DNA of 64,000 nucleotides from Parcubacteria group bacterium. Its GTDB lineage: Bacteria > Patescibacteria > Paceibacteria > SW-4-49-11. The stretch covers positions 1-64,000 of the forward strand of contig CALRBF010000002.1 of NCBI GenBank assembly GCA_943354045.1, in the 5' to 3' direction. Under the pieces are notes generated by a model. The model was given only the letters and a program-made list of their open reading frames with translations, was not told the origin of the DNA and did not search any database. Position 1 is the stretch's first letter, and each line of letters begins with the position of its first letter. Both the position numbers and the translations under genes were made by a program. Below, piece by piece: positions 33,669 to 41,456 of the stretch.

Positions 33669-34931
33669 ATGCCGTACTCTAATAATAGTAGTAGTCGATT
33701 TTCTAATCGCTCTAACTCATCTTCTCGATATAATAATAATAGTTCTTCTCGCGATTCTTTTGGCGGACGACCTCGCTATGGCGGAGGTGGTGGCCGAAGA
33801 TATGGCAAAAAATCTGGTCCGAAACAACTTGACCATTCTTTATTTGTGAAGGTTGCTGAACCTCTTCCGGAGGCTGAGACCAAAATCACTCATACTTTCA
33901 AAGACTTTGGTTTTGCATCATGGATTGATGCTGCTCTTACTGAAAAGGGTATGATTAATCCTACTCCTATTCAAGATCAGGCTATTAAACCTGTAATGGA
34001 AGGGAATGATGTTATTGGACTTGCTGGAACTGGAACTGGTAAAACTTTAGCTTTCTTGCTTCCACTACTCCACAATATGACTTTAGATCCTAAAAAGTCA
34101 GCTGTGATACTTGCTCCTACCCGAGAATTAGCTCTTCAAATTGAACAAGAGCTTCACAAAATCACTAATCGTAGTCAGGGTATTTATAGTACTGTGTGTA
34201 TTGGAGGAACTCCTATTCGTAAGCAAATGTTCCGATTATCTCGGCATAATCATTTTATCATTGCAACTCCTGGACGATTCAAAGATTTGATTAATCGTAA
34301 GGCTATTCATATGGATAGTTTTTCAACCATCGTATTAGATGAGGTTGACCGAATGCTTGATATGGGATTTATTGATGAAATTCGATATATTCTCGAATTA
34401 CTTCCAAAAAATACTCAAAAATTATTCTTCTCTGCTACAACTGAAGGAAAAACTCGTCAATTGATGGAGACTTTCCTTGTGAATCCAGTTAATGTATTGT
34501 TATCTAGCAATGTATCTAGTAATAATGTTCATCAAGACATTGTGCCTGTTACTCGTAATGATAATAAAATGGACTTATTGATGGATATCTTGAATAAAGA
34601 TGAAGTGAAAAAAGTTCTTATTTTCTGTGAGACCAAAATGGCGGTAGAGAATTTGTATCGAGATTTACAACAACATGGTTTTGATGTGGAATCTATTCAT
34701 GGTGACAAGACTCAAATGCATAGGCAAATTGCTTTAAAGAAATTCAAAAGCAATGAAGCTTGGATTATGATTGGAACTGATGTTGCTTCTCGTGGAATTG
34801 ATGTTGGAGATATTACCCATGTTATCAATTATGAATTACCTCGAACTGAAGAGGATTATATTCATCGAATTGGTAGAACTGGACGAGGGAATAAAATTGG
34901 TTGGGCTCTTACTTTTGTAAAAAAGTATTAA
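33669..34931 (+). CDS. DEAD-box RNA helicase
   Basis: 420 residues from ATG 33669 (MPYSNNSSSRFSN). An upstream TTG frame would add an unlikely hydrophobic start. The first 50 residues are a low-complexity Ser/Asn/Arg/Gly tail, likely RNA-binding and located at the N-terminus. Motifs in order: Q-motif INPTPIQDQAI, motif I AGTGTGKT, Ia PTRELALQ, II DEVD (in place of DEAD), III SAT, IV LIFCETK, V GTDVASRGIDV and VI YIHRIGRTGRG. It unwinds RNA, perhaps in ribosome assembly or mRNA decay. It ends right after motif VI, so it has no C-terminal extension. Confidence 0.9.
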   Translation: MPYSNNSSSRFSNRSNSSSRYNNNSSSRDSFGGRPRYGGGGGRRYGKKSGPKQLDHSLFVKVAEPLPEAETKITHTFKDFGFASWIDAALTEKGMINPTPIQDQAIKPVMEGNDVIGLAGTGTGKTLAFLLPLLHNMTLDPKKSAVILAPTRELALQIEQELHKITNRSQGIYSTVCIGGTPIRKQMFRLSRHNHFIIATPGRFKDLINRKAIHMDSFSTIVLDEVDRMLDMGFIDEIRYILELLPKNTQKLFFSATTEGKTRQLMETFLVNPVNVLLSSNVSSNNVHQDIVPVTRNDNKMDLLMDILNKDEVKKVLIFCETKMAVENLYRDLQQHGFDVESIHGDKTQMHRQIALKKFKSNEAWIMIGTDVASRGIDVGDITHVINYELPRTEEDYIHRIGRTGRGNKIGWALTFVKKY

Positions 34932-34954
34932 TCCAAGATAATTAGACTCACTAG

Positions 34955-34998
34955 CAAAAGCTCCTAACAATTATAGTGATAGGAGCTTTTGTGTTTTT
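34955..34998 (+). terminator. Intrinsic terminator
   Basis: CAAAAGCTCCTA (34955-34966) pairs with TAGGAGCTTTTG (34980-34991), followed by TGTTTTT. Confidence 0.9.
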
Positions 34999-35040
34999 GG
35001 TAATTCACTATTATTTTACAATTCGCATTTACTCCCTTAT

Positions 35041-35051
35041 TATGCTATAAT
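35041..35051 (+). promoter_or_regulatory. Extended -10 promoter of the RNase Y gene
   Basis: TATGC-TATAAT (TATAAT at 35046-35051) with a weak -35. The ATG follows at 35102. Confidence 0.6.
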
Positions 35052-35101
35052 TTCGATGTATATGCAAAATACATTTAGTTTATTATCTTACAAAATATTA
35101 T

Positions 35102-36628
35102 ATGACTGCAATTTCATTATTGTGGTTGATTTCAAGCTTATTAATAGGTACTGGTATAGGATATGGTCTCAGACTATTCATTGTCAAAAGATTAATCAAT
35201 TCAAAAGAAGCTAAAATTCAATCACTGCAAACTCAATTCGAAGAAGAATCTAAAAAACTCAAAAAAGAAGCCGAGCAAGAGGCTGAAATACTAAAAGATA
35301 AGGCCAGAGCCGAAGCCTCAGAAATTAGGAAAACTGCTGTTCTCCTAGAGGAAAGTGTTTTGAGAAGAGAAAACGATTTGGAACAACAAGTACAGGAATT
35401 AGAAAATCATAGACTTGAACTCAAGACAAAGGGGGAGAGAATTAAGGATTTGTATCAAGAGGTTGAGGTGCTCAAACAAAAGCAAATCACTGAACTTGGG
35501 CATATTGCTGGGCTTAATACCGAACAAGCTAAGTCTGAGCTTCTCGAAAAGGTAGAAGAGACTTCTCATGAGGAATTATTATTACAAATAGAGCGTTTAG
35601 AGGGAATTAGGCATAATCAATTGGAACAAAAAGCCAAGAATATTATGGTTCTTGCTATGCAAAAATATGCTCAAGGTCAATCTGCTGAATTTAATACCGC
35701 AAGTGTGGCAATAGACAGCGAAGAGGTAAAGGGGCGTATTATTGGAAAAGAGGGGCGTAATATACGAGCTCTCGAGAATGCTACAGGAGTACAGGTTATT
35801 ATTGATGATAGTCCTGATAGTATTGTATTATCTTGTTTTGATCCTATACGGCGGCATATTGCAAAGCTCGCTCTTGAGGCTTTGATTGAAGATGGGCGTA
35901 TACAACCAGCTCGTATTGAGGAGTTCGTGATTAAATCAAAAGAGCTTGTACAGCAAAAGATTAAAGAGGCTGGAGAGGCTGCTCTCTATGATACTGGTAT
36001 TACAGGTATAGATCCTAAACTCACCTATATACTCGGACGATTGCAATTCCGTACGAGCTATGGACAAAATGTTTTGATGCATAGTGTAGAAGTTGCTCAT
36101 TTGGCGGGAGCTATTGCGGCAGAACTCGGGGCTAATGTGATGATTGCAAAAATGGGAGGTCTTTTCCATGATATTGGGAAGGCTCTTGATCATGAAGTTG
36201 AGGGTACTCATGTGGAAATTGGACGCACCGTACTCAGTAAATATGGTATCAAAGAAGAGGTAATCAAGGCTATGCAGTCTCATCATGAGGAATATCCTTA
36301 TGAGAGTCTAGAATCTCGTATTGTACAGGCAGCAGATGCCCTATCAGCTTCTCGACCTGGGGCTCGGCGTGATTCTGTGGATAATTATATCAAGAGACTG
36401 GGTGAATTGGAGGCTATTACCAATGCTTTTTATGGAGTGGATAAAAGTTATGCCATTAATGCTGGTCGGGAGATTCGTGTATTCGTGACACCATATAAAA
36501 TTAATGATATACAAGCCAAAAAAATGGCTCGCAAAATTGCTCTCAAGATAGAAGAAGAGCTCAAATATCCTGGTGAAATTAAGGTTACTTTGATACGAGA
36601 AACTCGTATTATTGATTATGCAAGGTAA
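35102..36628 (+). CDS. rny: Ribonuclease Y
   Basis: 508 residues. An N-terminal membrane helix (about 4-24) is followed by a long Glu/Lys coiled coil (30-150), a KH domain with GRIIGKEGRNIRALE (near 210-225), and an HD domain with MHSVEVAHLAG, GGLFHDIGKALDHE (HD pair near 356) and QSHHEEYP. The protein is a membrane-bound endoribonuclease that starts mRNA decay in many bacteria without RNase E. The C-terminus ends in the usual VTLIRETRIIDYAR. The full length and all key residues are present. Confidence 0.95.
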   Translation: MTAISLLWLISSLLIGTGIGYGLRLFIVKRLINSKEAKIQSLQTQFEEESKKLKKEAEQEAEILKDKARAEASEIRKTAVLLEESVLRRENDLEQQVQELENHRLELKTKGERIKDLYQEVEVLKQKQITELGHIAGLNTEQAKSELLEKVEETSHEELLLQIERLEGIRHNQLEQKAKNIMVLAMQKYAQGQSAEFNTASVAIDSEEVKGRIIGKEGRNIRALENATGVQVIIDDSPDSIVLSCFDPIRRHIAKLALEALIEDGRIQPARIEEFVIKSKELVQQKIKEAGEAALYDTGITGIDPKLTYILGRLQFRTSYGQNVLMHSVEVAHLAGAIAAELGANVMIAKMGGLFHDIGKALDHEVEGTHVEIGRTVLSKYGIKEEVIKAMQSHHEEYPYESLESRIVQAADALSASRPGARRDSVDNYIKRLGELEAITNAFYGVDKSYAINAGREIRVFVTPYKINDIQAKKMARKIALKIEEELKYPGEIKVTLIRETRIIDYAR

Positions 36629-36634
36629 AAAACC

Positions 36635-36663
36635 TTTACAACTCCGCATATATACTATATGAT
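36635..36663 (+). promoter_or_regulatory. Promoter of the HU gene
   Basis: TTTACA (36635-36640), 17-bp spacer, TATGAT (36658-36663). Confidence 0.55.
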
Positions 36664-36729
36664 GAAACAAGGATAATAATATCCAATCAAATACTAAGGA
36701 AAACAATATGAGAAAGGAGGTGTGTGTAG

Positions 36730-37005
36730 ATGGCAACTAAAGCAGAACTAGTATCAGCAATCGCTGATGTAGCTGGAACCTCAAAGAAGGATTCTGAAGC
36801 AGTACTTCAAGCTTTCATTGATGTAGTGACCAAGACCCTTTCTAAAGGTGAAGATGTTACTCTCGCTGGATTTGGGACTTTCTCAGTAACCCAACGACAA
36901 GCAAGAGATGGTGTTAACCCACGAACTCTAGAAAAGATCAAGATCGCTGCAACCAAAACTCCTAAATTCAAAGCAGGAAAGAAGTTGAAAGATGCAGTTA
37001 AATAA
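36730..37005 (+). CDS. HU-family DNA-binding protein
   Basis: 91 residues with the full HU pattern: KAELVSAIADVAGTSKKDSEAVLQAFIDVVTKTL, then GEDVTLAGFGTFSVTQRQARDGVNPRTLEKIKI (the arm with Arg-x-Gly-x-Asn-Pro) and a basic C-terminus ending KFKAGKKLKDAVK. HU bends and compacts DNA. Strikingly, it has a strong ribosome-binding site, AAAGGAGGT at 36713-36721, nine bases before the ATG. Nearly all other genes here lack one, which suggests selection for very high output. Confidence 0.95.
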   Translation: MATKAELVSAIADVAGTSKKDSEAVLQAFIDVVTKTLSKGEDVTLAGFGTFSVTQRQARDGVNPRTLEKIKIAATKTPKFKAGKKLKDAVK

Positions 37006-37025
37006 ATATTGTAATTTGCATTCAT

Positions 37026-37052
37026 AAAAAAGCGTTGATAAGACGCTTTTTT
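37026..37052 (+). terminator. Intrinsic terminator
   Basis: AAAAAAGCGT pairs with ACGCTTTTTT around TGATAAG. Confidence 0.9.
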
Positions 37053-37132
37053 GTGTTGGGTTCGTAGCGGAGGAGGACATTGTTTTCTATCCTAAATTCT
37101 AAATCTACTCATTATATGCTACAATAGCCTAT

Positions 37133-37774
37133 ATGATAATTCCTATTAATAAACCCGCTGGGATCACTTCTCACACCGTAGTCAATAAATTACGCCGATT
37201 TTATGGTATCAAAAAGATTGGGCATGCCGGAACTCTTGACCCTTTTGCCACTGGAGTATTAATTCTGCTTGTAGGACGTGAGTCTACCAAAAAAAGCGAT
37301 ACTCTTATGAAACAAGATAAAATATACCGTACAAAGCTAAAATTAGGCTTTATAAGTGATACGTATGATAAAGATGGAGTCATACAAGAATATAATACTG
37401 ATATTATCCCTACTCGAGAACAAATAGAATTGGTAGTCAAGCAATTCATAGGGGAAATACAGCAAATACCACCTATGTATTCAGCTATCAAAATCAATGG
37501 CAAGAAAATGTATGAATTAGCCCGTAAAGGTGAACATATAGATATACCTGCTCGTAATGTTAGCATCACTCGTATTGATATATTAGAATATACCTATCCC
37601 TATATCACATTAGACATATATTGTGCTAGTGGGACTTATATCAGGTCCCTTGGATATGATATTGGTATTAAACTCGGAACAGGAGCTTATCTCGAGGAAT
37701 TGGAGCGCAGACAATCAGGAGAATATCCTATTGAGAGTTGCTATACCCTGGATACTTTACCAGAATTGAAATAA
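37133..37774 (+). CDS. truB: tRNA pseudouridine(55) synthase
   Basis: 213 residues. The catalytic segment IGHAGTLDPFATGVL has the active-site Asp at residue 36. KINGKKMYELARKG, QIPPMYSAIK and CASGTYIRSLGYDIG are the other family blocks. It converts U55 of tRNA to pseudouridine in the T loop. It is shorter than the E. coli enzyme (about 314 residues) and ends after the catalytic domain without the C-terminal PUA-like domain. A TACAAT box lies shortly before the ATG. Confidence 0.9.
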   Translation: MIIPINKPAGITSHTVVNKLRRFYGIKKIGHAGTLDPFATGVLILLVGRESTKKSDTLMKQDKIYRTKLKLGFISDTYDKDGVIQEYNTDIIPTREQIELVVKQFIGEIQQIPPMYSAIKINGKKMYELARKGEHIDIPARNVSITRIDILEYTYPYITLDIYCASGTYIRSLGYDIGIKLGTGAYLEELERRQSGEYPIESCYTLDTLPELK

Positions 37775-37803
37775 AAAAGCCGGAGCGCGTAATGCGTTCC
37801 GGC
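37773..37803 (-). terminator. Intrinsic terminator, minus strand
   Basis: GCCGGAGCGC/GCGTTCCGGC stem with six Ts on the minus strand. It ends the gene at 37836-38090 and is nearly identical to the terminator at 38178-38210. Confidence 0.85.
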
Positions 37804-37835
37804 GAGGGGATATGTGAAGAGACAAAGAACTTCAA

Positions 37836-38090
37836 TCAAGATCCCTTTTTATCACTCTTCTTCATAAAGAAAAGTATATAAATGATTGTACCTATCGATG
37901 CTACAAAAATCACTCCTGCAATAAAATAATTAAACACACTTAGTGGTGTTTTATCCCAATAAACAGATTGTGCCCGTGCAAGATTTCCCAGCCCTGCAAT
38001 ATTGGTTCCGGCTAAGACTGGAGAATTTGCAGATAACAGGAATGAAATGACTGCCAAAATGAGATAACGATAATGAGCTAAGTTAGTCAT
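37836..38090 (-). CDS. Small secreted or membrane protein
   Basis: 84 residues from ATG 38090, set by the promoter at 38119-38147; the longer frame starts within the promoter. The N-terminus is a signal peptide (LILAVISFLLSANSPVLA, about 9-26, with an Ala-x-Ala-like end). A short outside loop follows, then a membrane helix (about 52-74) and a basic tail KKSDKKGS. It may be a pilin-like or other small envelope protein. No family is recognised. It has its own promoter and terminator. Confidence 0.6.
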   Translation of the reverse strand: MTNLAHYRYLILAVISFLLSANSPVLAGTNIAGLGNLARAQSVYWDKTPLSVFNYFIAGVIFVASIGTIIYILFFMKKSDKKGS

Positions 38091-38118
38091 GAGGAGTTTC
38101 CCTCTGAAGGTCGAGAGA

Positions 38119-38147
38119 ACTATAACATATTTTCCATACTTTATCAA
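38119..38147 (-). promoter_or_regulatory. Sigma70-like promoter, minus strand
   Basis: TTGATA (complement of 38142-38147), 17-bp spacer, TATAGT (complement of 38119-38124). Confidence 0.75.
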
Positions 38148-38177
38148 TAGCTAATAACATTATATTTAAAAGTAAAT

Positions 38178-38210
38178 AAAAAAAAGCCGGAGCGCATAAT
38201 GCGTTCCGGC
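38178..38210 (-). terminator. Intrinsic terminator, minus strand
   Basis: GCCGGAGCGC/GCGTTCCGGC stem with a long T run on the minus strand. It is a near copy of the one at 37773. Confidence 0.85.
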
Positions 38211-38236
38211 AAGGGGATATCTGTTCGAGTGGGTGT

Positions 38237-38527
38237 CTATTCGACACCTGGGAAGCTGTAAGGGGCTCCCCACAGAGGTTGACACCTTGGCCACCCAGGT
38301 TGATCACAGTTGCTTGACTTTTCAACCGGGCCACCTGTGGAGTAAGTCTTGATAATTGTCGAAACCGACTTCTTGACGACATAGAAGCATCCCTTAGGAC
38401 TGCCATTTCTGTCCATTTCACACAGACGAGAGGTCTCGCCTGCCTGTACACTGGAGCAAGCGAGCCCGAGGACTGCGGAGGTGAGAAGGAGAAGGGCTGA
38501 TAATGAACGTGACATGGATTGAACCAT
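38237..38527 (-). CDS. Small secreted Cys-containing protein
   Basis: 96 residues from ATG 38527 (a second ATG at 38515 is equally possible). A signal peptide, SRSLSALLLLTSAVLGLACSSVQA, is visible; the Cys in it does not make a proper lipobox. The mature part has four Cys (two near CEMDRNGSPKGC, two in NCDQPGWPRC), suggesting disulfides outside the cell. It is distinctly GC-rich compared with the surroundings and has its own promoter and terminator. No family is recognised. Confidence 0.55.
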   Translation of the reverse strand: MVQSMSRSLSALLLLTSAVLGLACSSVQAGETSRLCEMDRNGSPKGCFYVVKKSVSTIIKTYSTGGPVEKSSNCDQPGWPRCQPLWGAPYSFPGVE

Positions 38528-38541
38528 TTAGTAACGACAAA

Positions 38542-38570
38542 ACTATAGCATATTTCTTCTATTTTGTCAA
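38542..38570 (-). promoter_or_regulatory. Consensus promoter, minus strand
   Basis: TTGACA (complement of 38565-38570), 17-bp spacer ending in TGC, TATAGT (complement of 38542-38547). It lies just after the end of the recombinase gene. Confidence 0.85.
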
Positions 38571-38582
38571 GGGTAGATGACA

Positions 38583-39626
38583 TCACTTTTTGAGGGGGTG
38601 GAAATTCTCATGTGTTTCTTCGGCAAAGGTATCGGAGGCATGTACATATTTGGTTGTGGTTTCGAGGGATTCATGTCCGAGTAATACTTTGATGGCGGCT
38701 GGATTGGCTCCTGACTCAGCTAAGTATGTCGCAAATCCATGTCTGAGTGTATGGGCGGAGATAGGGTAGGGGATATTGAGTAATAGTCGATAGGATTTGA
38801 TTTTGGATTGTAGATAATTCTCGGATATATGGGAATTGAGTAGGGAAGAGGGGAGTGTATGATCTTTTATTTGTTCTTTGAGGGTATCAAAAGTTTTTTT
38901 GGTGATAAATACAAAGCTAAATTGATTGATATACTCCCCTGTTTGATATTGAGAGGGGAGGGCTTGCTTGATAATTTCATATCTTTGTGTCAAATATTCA
39001 TCTAATATACTATGAGCTCGCGGGGTTAAGTACACAAATCTTTGCTTATTCCCCTTGCCTCTTATCAAAATTTTGGAATCATCTTGATGAATTTGATCAA
39101 TGGTTAAATGGGTAACTTCAGAAATTCGCATTCCTGAGGCAAAAATTAATTCTAATATAGTTTGATTCCGAATCCCAATAAATGCATTGGATTCTAATTG
39201 TTTTGGCGATTCTATGAATTGAATCAAAGTCTCTAGCTCGGGTAAATGTAATTTGTACTTCCCTAGCTTCATTAATTTGATTTGCTGAGGTAATAAGGGG
39301 CATGGGTGTTCATTGTCTATCAGATACACAAAATATGACCTGATACTGGTTAGCATACGGTTTATGGTTTTGGGTTCTAGGGGTTTAGCTTTTTGCTTCT
39401 GTGATTTAGCTTTGAATACTTGTCTATCCTCAGCTAATAAATCTGCCTGATATATAATTATAGTTTTTTTGGTAATACTATTAAAGTCAAAATCATTATC
39501 GCTCAAAAATTTCTCAAATATCAATAAATCTCTCTCATAATTACGAATAGTAGCCTTTGAGTAGTTGCTAGTAGTCAAAAAAAGTAAAAAGTCTTCTAAT
39601 AGGGGCAATTTTTGGCTTCTTGGCAT
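38583..39626 (-). CDS. Tyrosine recombinase (XerC/XerD-like)
   Basis: 347 residues. The N-terminal SAM-like DNA-binding domain (5-110) contains LTTSNYSKATIRNYERDLLIF. The catalytic domain has all active-site residues: R167 in ASGMRISEV, K191 in IRGKGNKQR, H292 and R295 in HTLRHGFATYLAESG, H318 in LLGHESLETTTKY and the nucleophile Y327. Xer proteins resolve chromosome dimers at dif; related ones move integrative elements. It is longer than usual XerC/D (about 300), with an insertion near 220-285. Its neighbourhood has palindromes and one-gene modules, so an additional role in local recombination is possible. Confidence 0.85.
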   Translation of the reverse strand: MPRSQKLPLLEDFLLFLTTSNYSKATIRNYERDLLIFEKFLSDNDFDFNSITKKTIIIYQADLLAEDRQVFKAKSQKQKAKPLEPKTINRMLTSIRSYFVYLIDNEHPCPLLPQQIKLMKLGKYKLHLPELETLIQFIESPKQLESNAFIGIRNQTILELIFASGMRISEVTHLTIDQIHQDDSKILIRGKGNKQRFVYLTPRAHSILDEYLTQRYEIIKQALPSQYQTGEYINQFSFVFITKKTFDTLKEQIKDHTLPSSLLNSHISENYLQSKIKSYRLLLNIPYPISAHTLRHGFATYLAESGANPAAIKVLLGHESLETTTKYVHASDTFAEETHENFHPLKK

Positions 39627-39721
39627 ATATATGCGGTTATTTATGTGTATTATATGAGAATGGCCCTAAAATAGTGGTTTTTATGTATTTAGTATATAGG
39701 AAAAATTATATTTGGGGAAAT

Positions 39722-39735
39722 ACTCTGTACAGAGT
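39722..39735. repeat. 14-bp palindrome
   Basis: ACTCTGTACAGAGT is fully self-complementary and lies 96 bp upstream of the recombinase start. The half ACTCTGT recurs in the hairpins at 39970 and 40053. Confidence 0.6.
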
Positions 39736-39771
39736 GCTTGTGGACGGACTTGGAATTTATATACAATACAA

Positions 39772-39856
39772 ATCCACCCCGTCTGCATAAAAGCAGACAC
39801 CCCTCAATTTATCTCCCTTGCCTACGGCAGGTAAACCGTAGGGAGAGAGGGGAATT
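39772..39856 (-). repeat. Palindromic repeat unit
   Basis: One unit of the dispersed family in reverse orientation: CCACCCCGTCTGC-ATAAAA-GCAGAC, then CTACGGCAGGTAAACCGTAGG. It lies in the gap upstream of the recombinase gene. Confidence 0.75.
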
Positions 39857-39969
39857 ATATTCAGAGAAAATTATTGAGAATATGTCTTAAGCTCAGATAA
39901 TTATCAAAATACTATAAGGGGGGAGTGGTAATTATGTAAAATGTACTGTTTATCTTTCTTCTGCATACC

Positions 39970-40001
39970 CAACAGAGTATAATAATGATTATACTCTGTT
40001 G
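39970..40001. repeat. Perfect 14-bp inverted repeat
   Basis: CAACAGAGTATAAT and ATTATACTCTGTTG around a 4-base centre (AATG). No T tract follows. It could be a recombinase site or an operator pair. Confidence 0.7.
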
Positions 40002-40052
40002 TAGATATATTGTCAAATGAGATATTATTACAAAATAGAATACTCCCCTCCT

Positions 40053-40091
40053 ATAAACTCCGTATAATCAGTGATATTATACAGAGTTTAT
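40053..40091. repeat. Related inverted repeat
   Basis: ATAAACTC-C-GTATAAT and ATTATAC-A-GAGTTTAT around CAGTGAT, with one mismatch. It shares GTATAAT/ATTATAC and the ACAGAGT motif with the palindrome at 39970. It lies 20 bp after the end of the O-antigen-ligase-like gene. Confidence 0.65.
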
Positions 40092-40111
40092 AATTATATA
40101 TACGAATAATA

Positions 40112-41452
40112 TTATTTCTTTGAACTAGATTCTTCTCTCCACACGACTTCTGGTATAGCAGCAATAAGACCAAATATTAACCAGGTAAATCCCATTAGGA
40201 AATTGTCATTAAACATTCCTGTAATAAATGTTGCGAGCAAACTACCAAATAATATGGTAGCTAGCTTAGAATCTGTCTTTAAGATAAGAAATCCCTGTTT
40301 GGTAATAATATATAAGAATGAAAGGAATAGAGAAATTGCAATAATTCCACCAGATACTGCTACCGCCAAAAGGATATTATTCGTATTATATCCCTCCCCT
40401 ACTCTATTTTCATATCCAGTTAATCCAACTCCTGTGAAGATATATTGAGTTATAACAACTCCTGCATTAATATAGCTATCTCTACGACTTAATACATTGA
40501 TATCTGATTCTTTGCGTACCTTAACTTTATCTGATTTAATATCTACATCTTTTGGGTTGACTGCTACTTCTTTTCCTGTTTTCTCATCAATTTCATAATA
40601 ATAAGTGGTCTCTTGGGTGATAATTGAACTAATACGATCTTTGAGATTAAAATCAGTAAGCCCTAATTGAGACATACCTGCAGCTCCAAATAGTATAGCA
40701 AAAAGTATAATAATAAATTTTGCTAATTGTATATATTGTCTCACAAAAATTGCTTGATACAATATATATAAAGCTGTTATTACAATAATTGCCAGCCAAC
40801 TTGCTCTAGTCACGGAGAGAATACTCATCAAAATAGTTCCTAATATCAAAAACCATAAAGCAAATTGTTCTTTAGATTTTTTGGCATAAAAAGCTAAAGG
40901 TAAGCTAATAGCATATATGGTAGCTAGCCACATTCCAAACCAATTTGGCTCTGGTAAAAGACTATCTACTCTACCAGGAAATACCTGCCAACTATTCCAT
41001 CCTAATTGAAATGCAATTGCCTCATATAAACCAATTAATATCAATATCCCTGTGCTCAAAAACAGTAAATTTAAAGCTTTATAAAGACGCTTTTTAGTAT
41101 TGATATATCTAAATATAATATAAAATACAAAAATATATCCTAATAATACGAGATTTCGAATCATTACTGTTTTCAAATCTCCCTCTCCCCTATTAAAAAC
41201 ACCTCCTATGACAATCATAAGCCACATTCCTGATAATAAAACTAAGTGAATACTATTATAATACCAATCAATAGATGTTATATTATTCCAAAATGTAGAG
41301 ATTGGTTCTTTTTTGAATAAACGAGGTATAAGTGTAATGACAATAAGAGCAAGAAGAATTTGATGTATTCTAATATCAAGAGTCCCAAATGATATTTTTA
41401 CTATTTCAAAGGGAAGGGTAAATATAAGTAGTGATATGAGTATATTGAGCAT
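40112..41452 (-). CDS. O-antigen ligase/polymerase-like membrane protein
   Basis: 446 residues with about ten membrane helices. A large outside loop, with EEKTGKEVAVNPKD-like charged sequence and SRRDSYINAGVVITQYIFTGVGLTGYENRVG, fits the Wzy_C domain of O-antigen ligases and polymerases. SVTRASWLAIIVITALYI and LPEPNWFGMWLATIYAISLPLA are typical nearby blocks. It should act on lipid-linked glycans at the outer face of the membrane. It is the last gene in a minus-strand run from secA, 4 bp after the cysteine desulfurase gene. Confidence 0.8.
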   Translation of the reverse strand: MLNILISLLIFTLPFEIVKISFGTLDIRIHQILLALIVITLIPRLFKKEPISTFWNNITSIDWYYNSIHLVLLSGMWLMIVIGGVFNRGEGDLKTVMIRNLVLLGYIFVFYIIFRYINTKKRLYKALNLLFLSTGILILIGLYEAIAFQLGWNSWQVFPGRVDSLLPEPNWFGMWLATIYAISLPLAFYAKKSKEQFALWFLILGTILMSILSVTRASWLAIIVITALYILYQAIFVRQYIQLAKFIIILFAILFGAAGMSQLGLTDFNLKDRISSIITQETTYYYEIDEKTGKEVAVNPKDVDIKSDKVKVRKESDINVLSRRDSYINAGVVITQYIFTGVGLTGYENRVGEGYNTNNILLAVAVSGGIIAISLFLSFLYIITKQGFLILKTDSKLATILFGSLLATFITGMFNDNFLMGFTWLIFGLIAAIPEVVWREESSSKK

Positions 41453-41456
41453 ATAT

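Noticed and set aside
38083..38586. Long open frame on the minus strand overlapping the small secreted protein
   Set aside because: It begins upstream of the clear TTGACA promoter at 38542-38570 and runs through the promoter and terminator of the next unit. The 96-residue frame with a signal peptide explains the region better.
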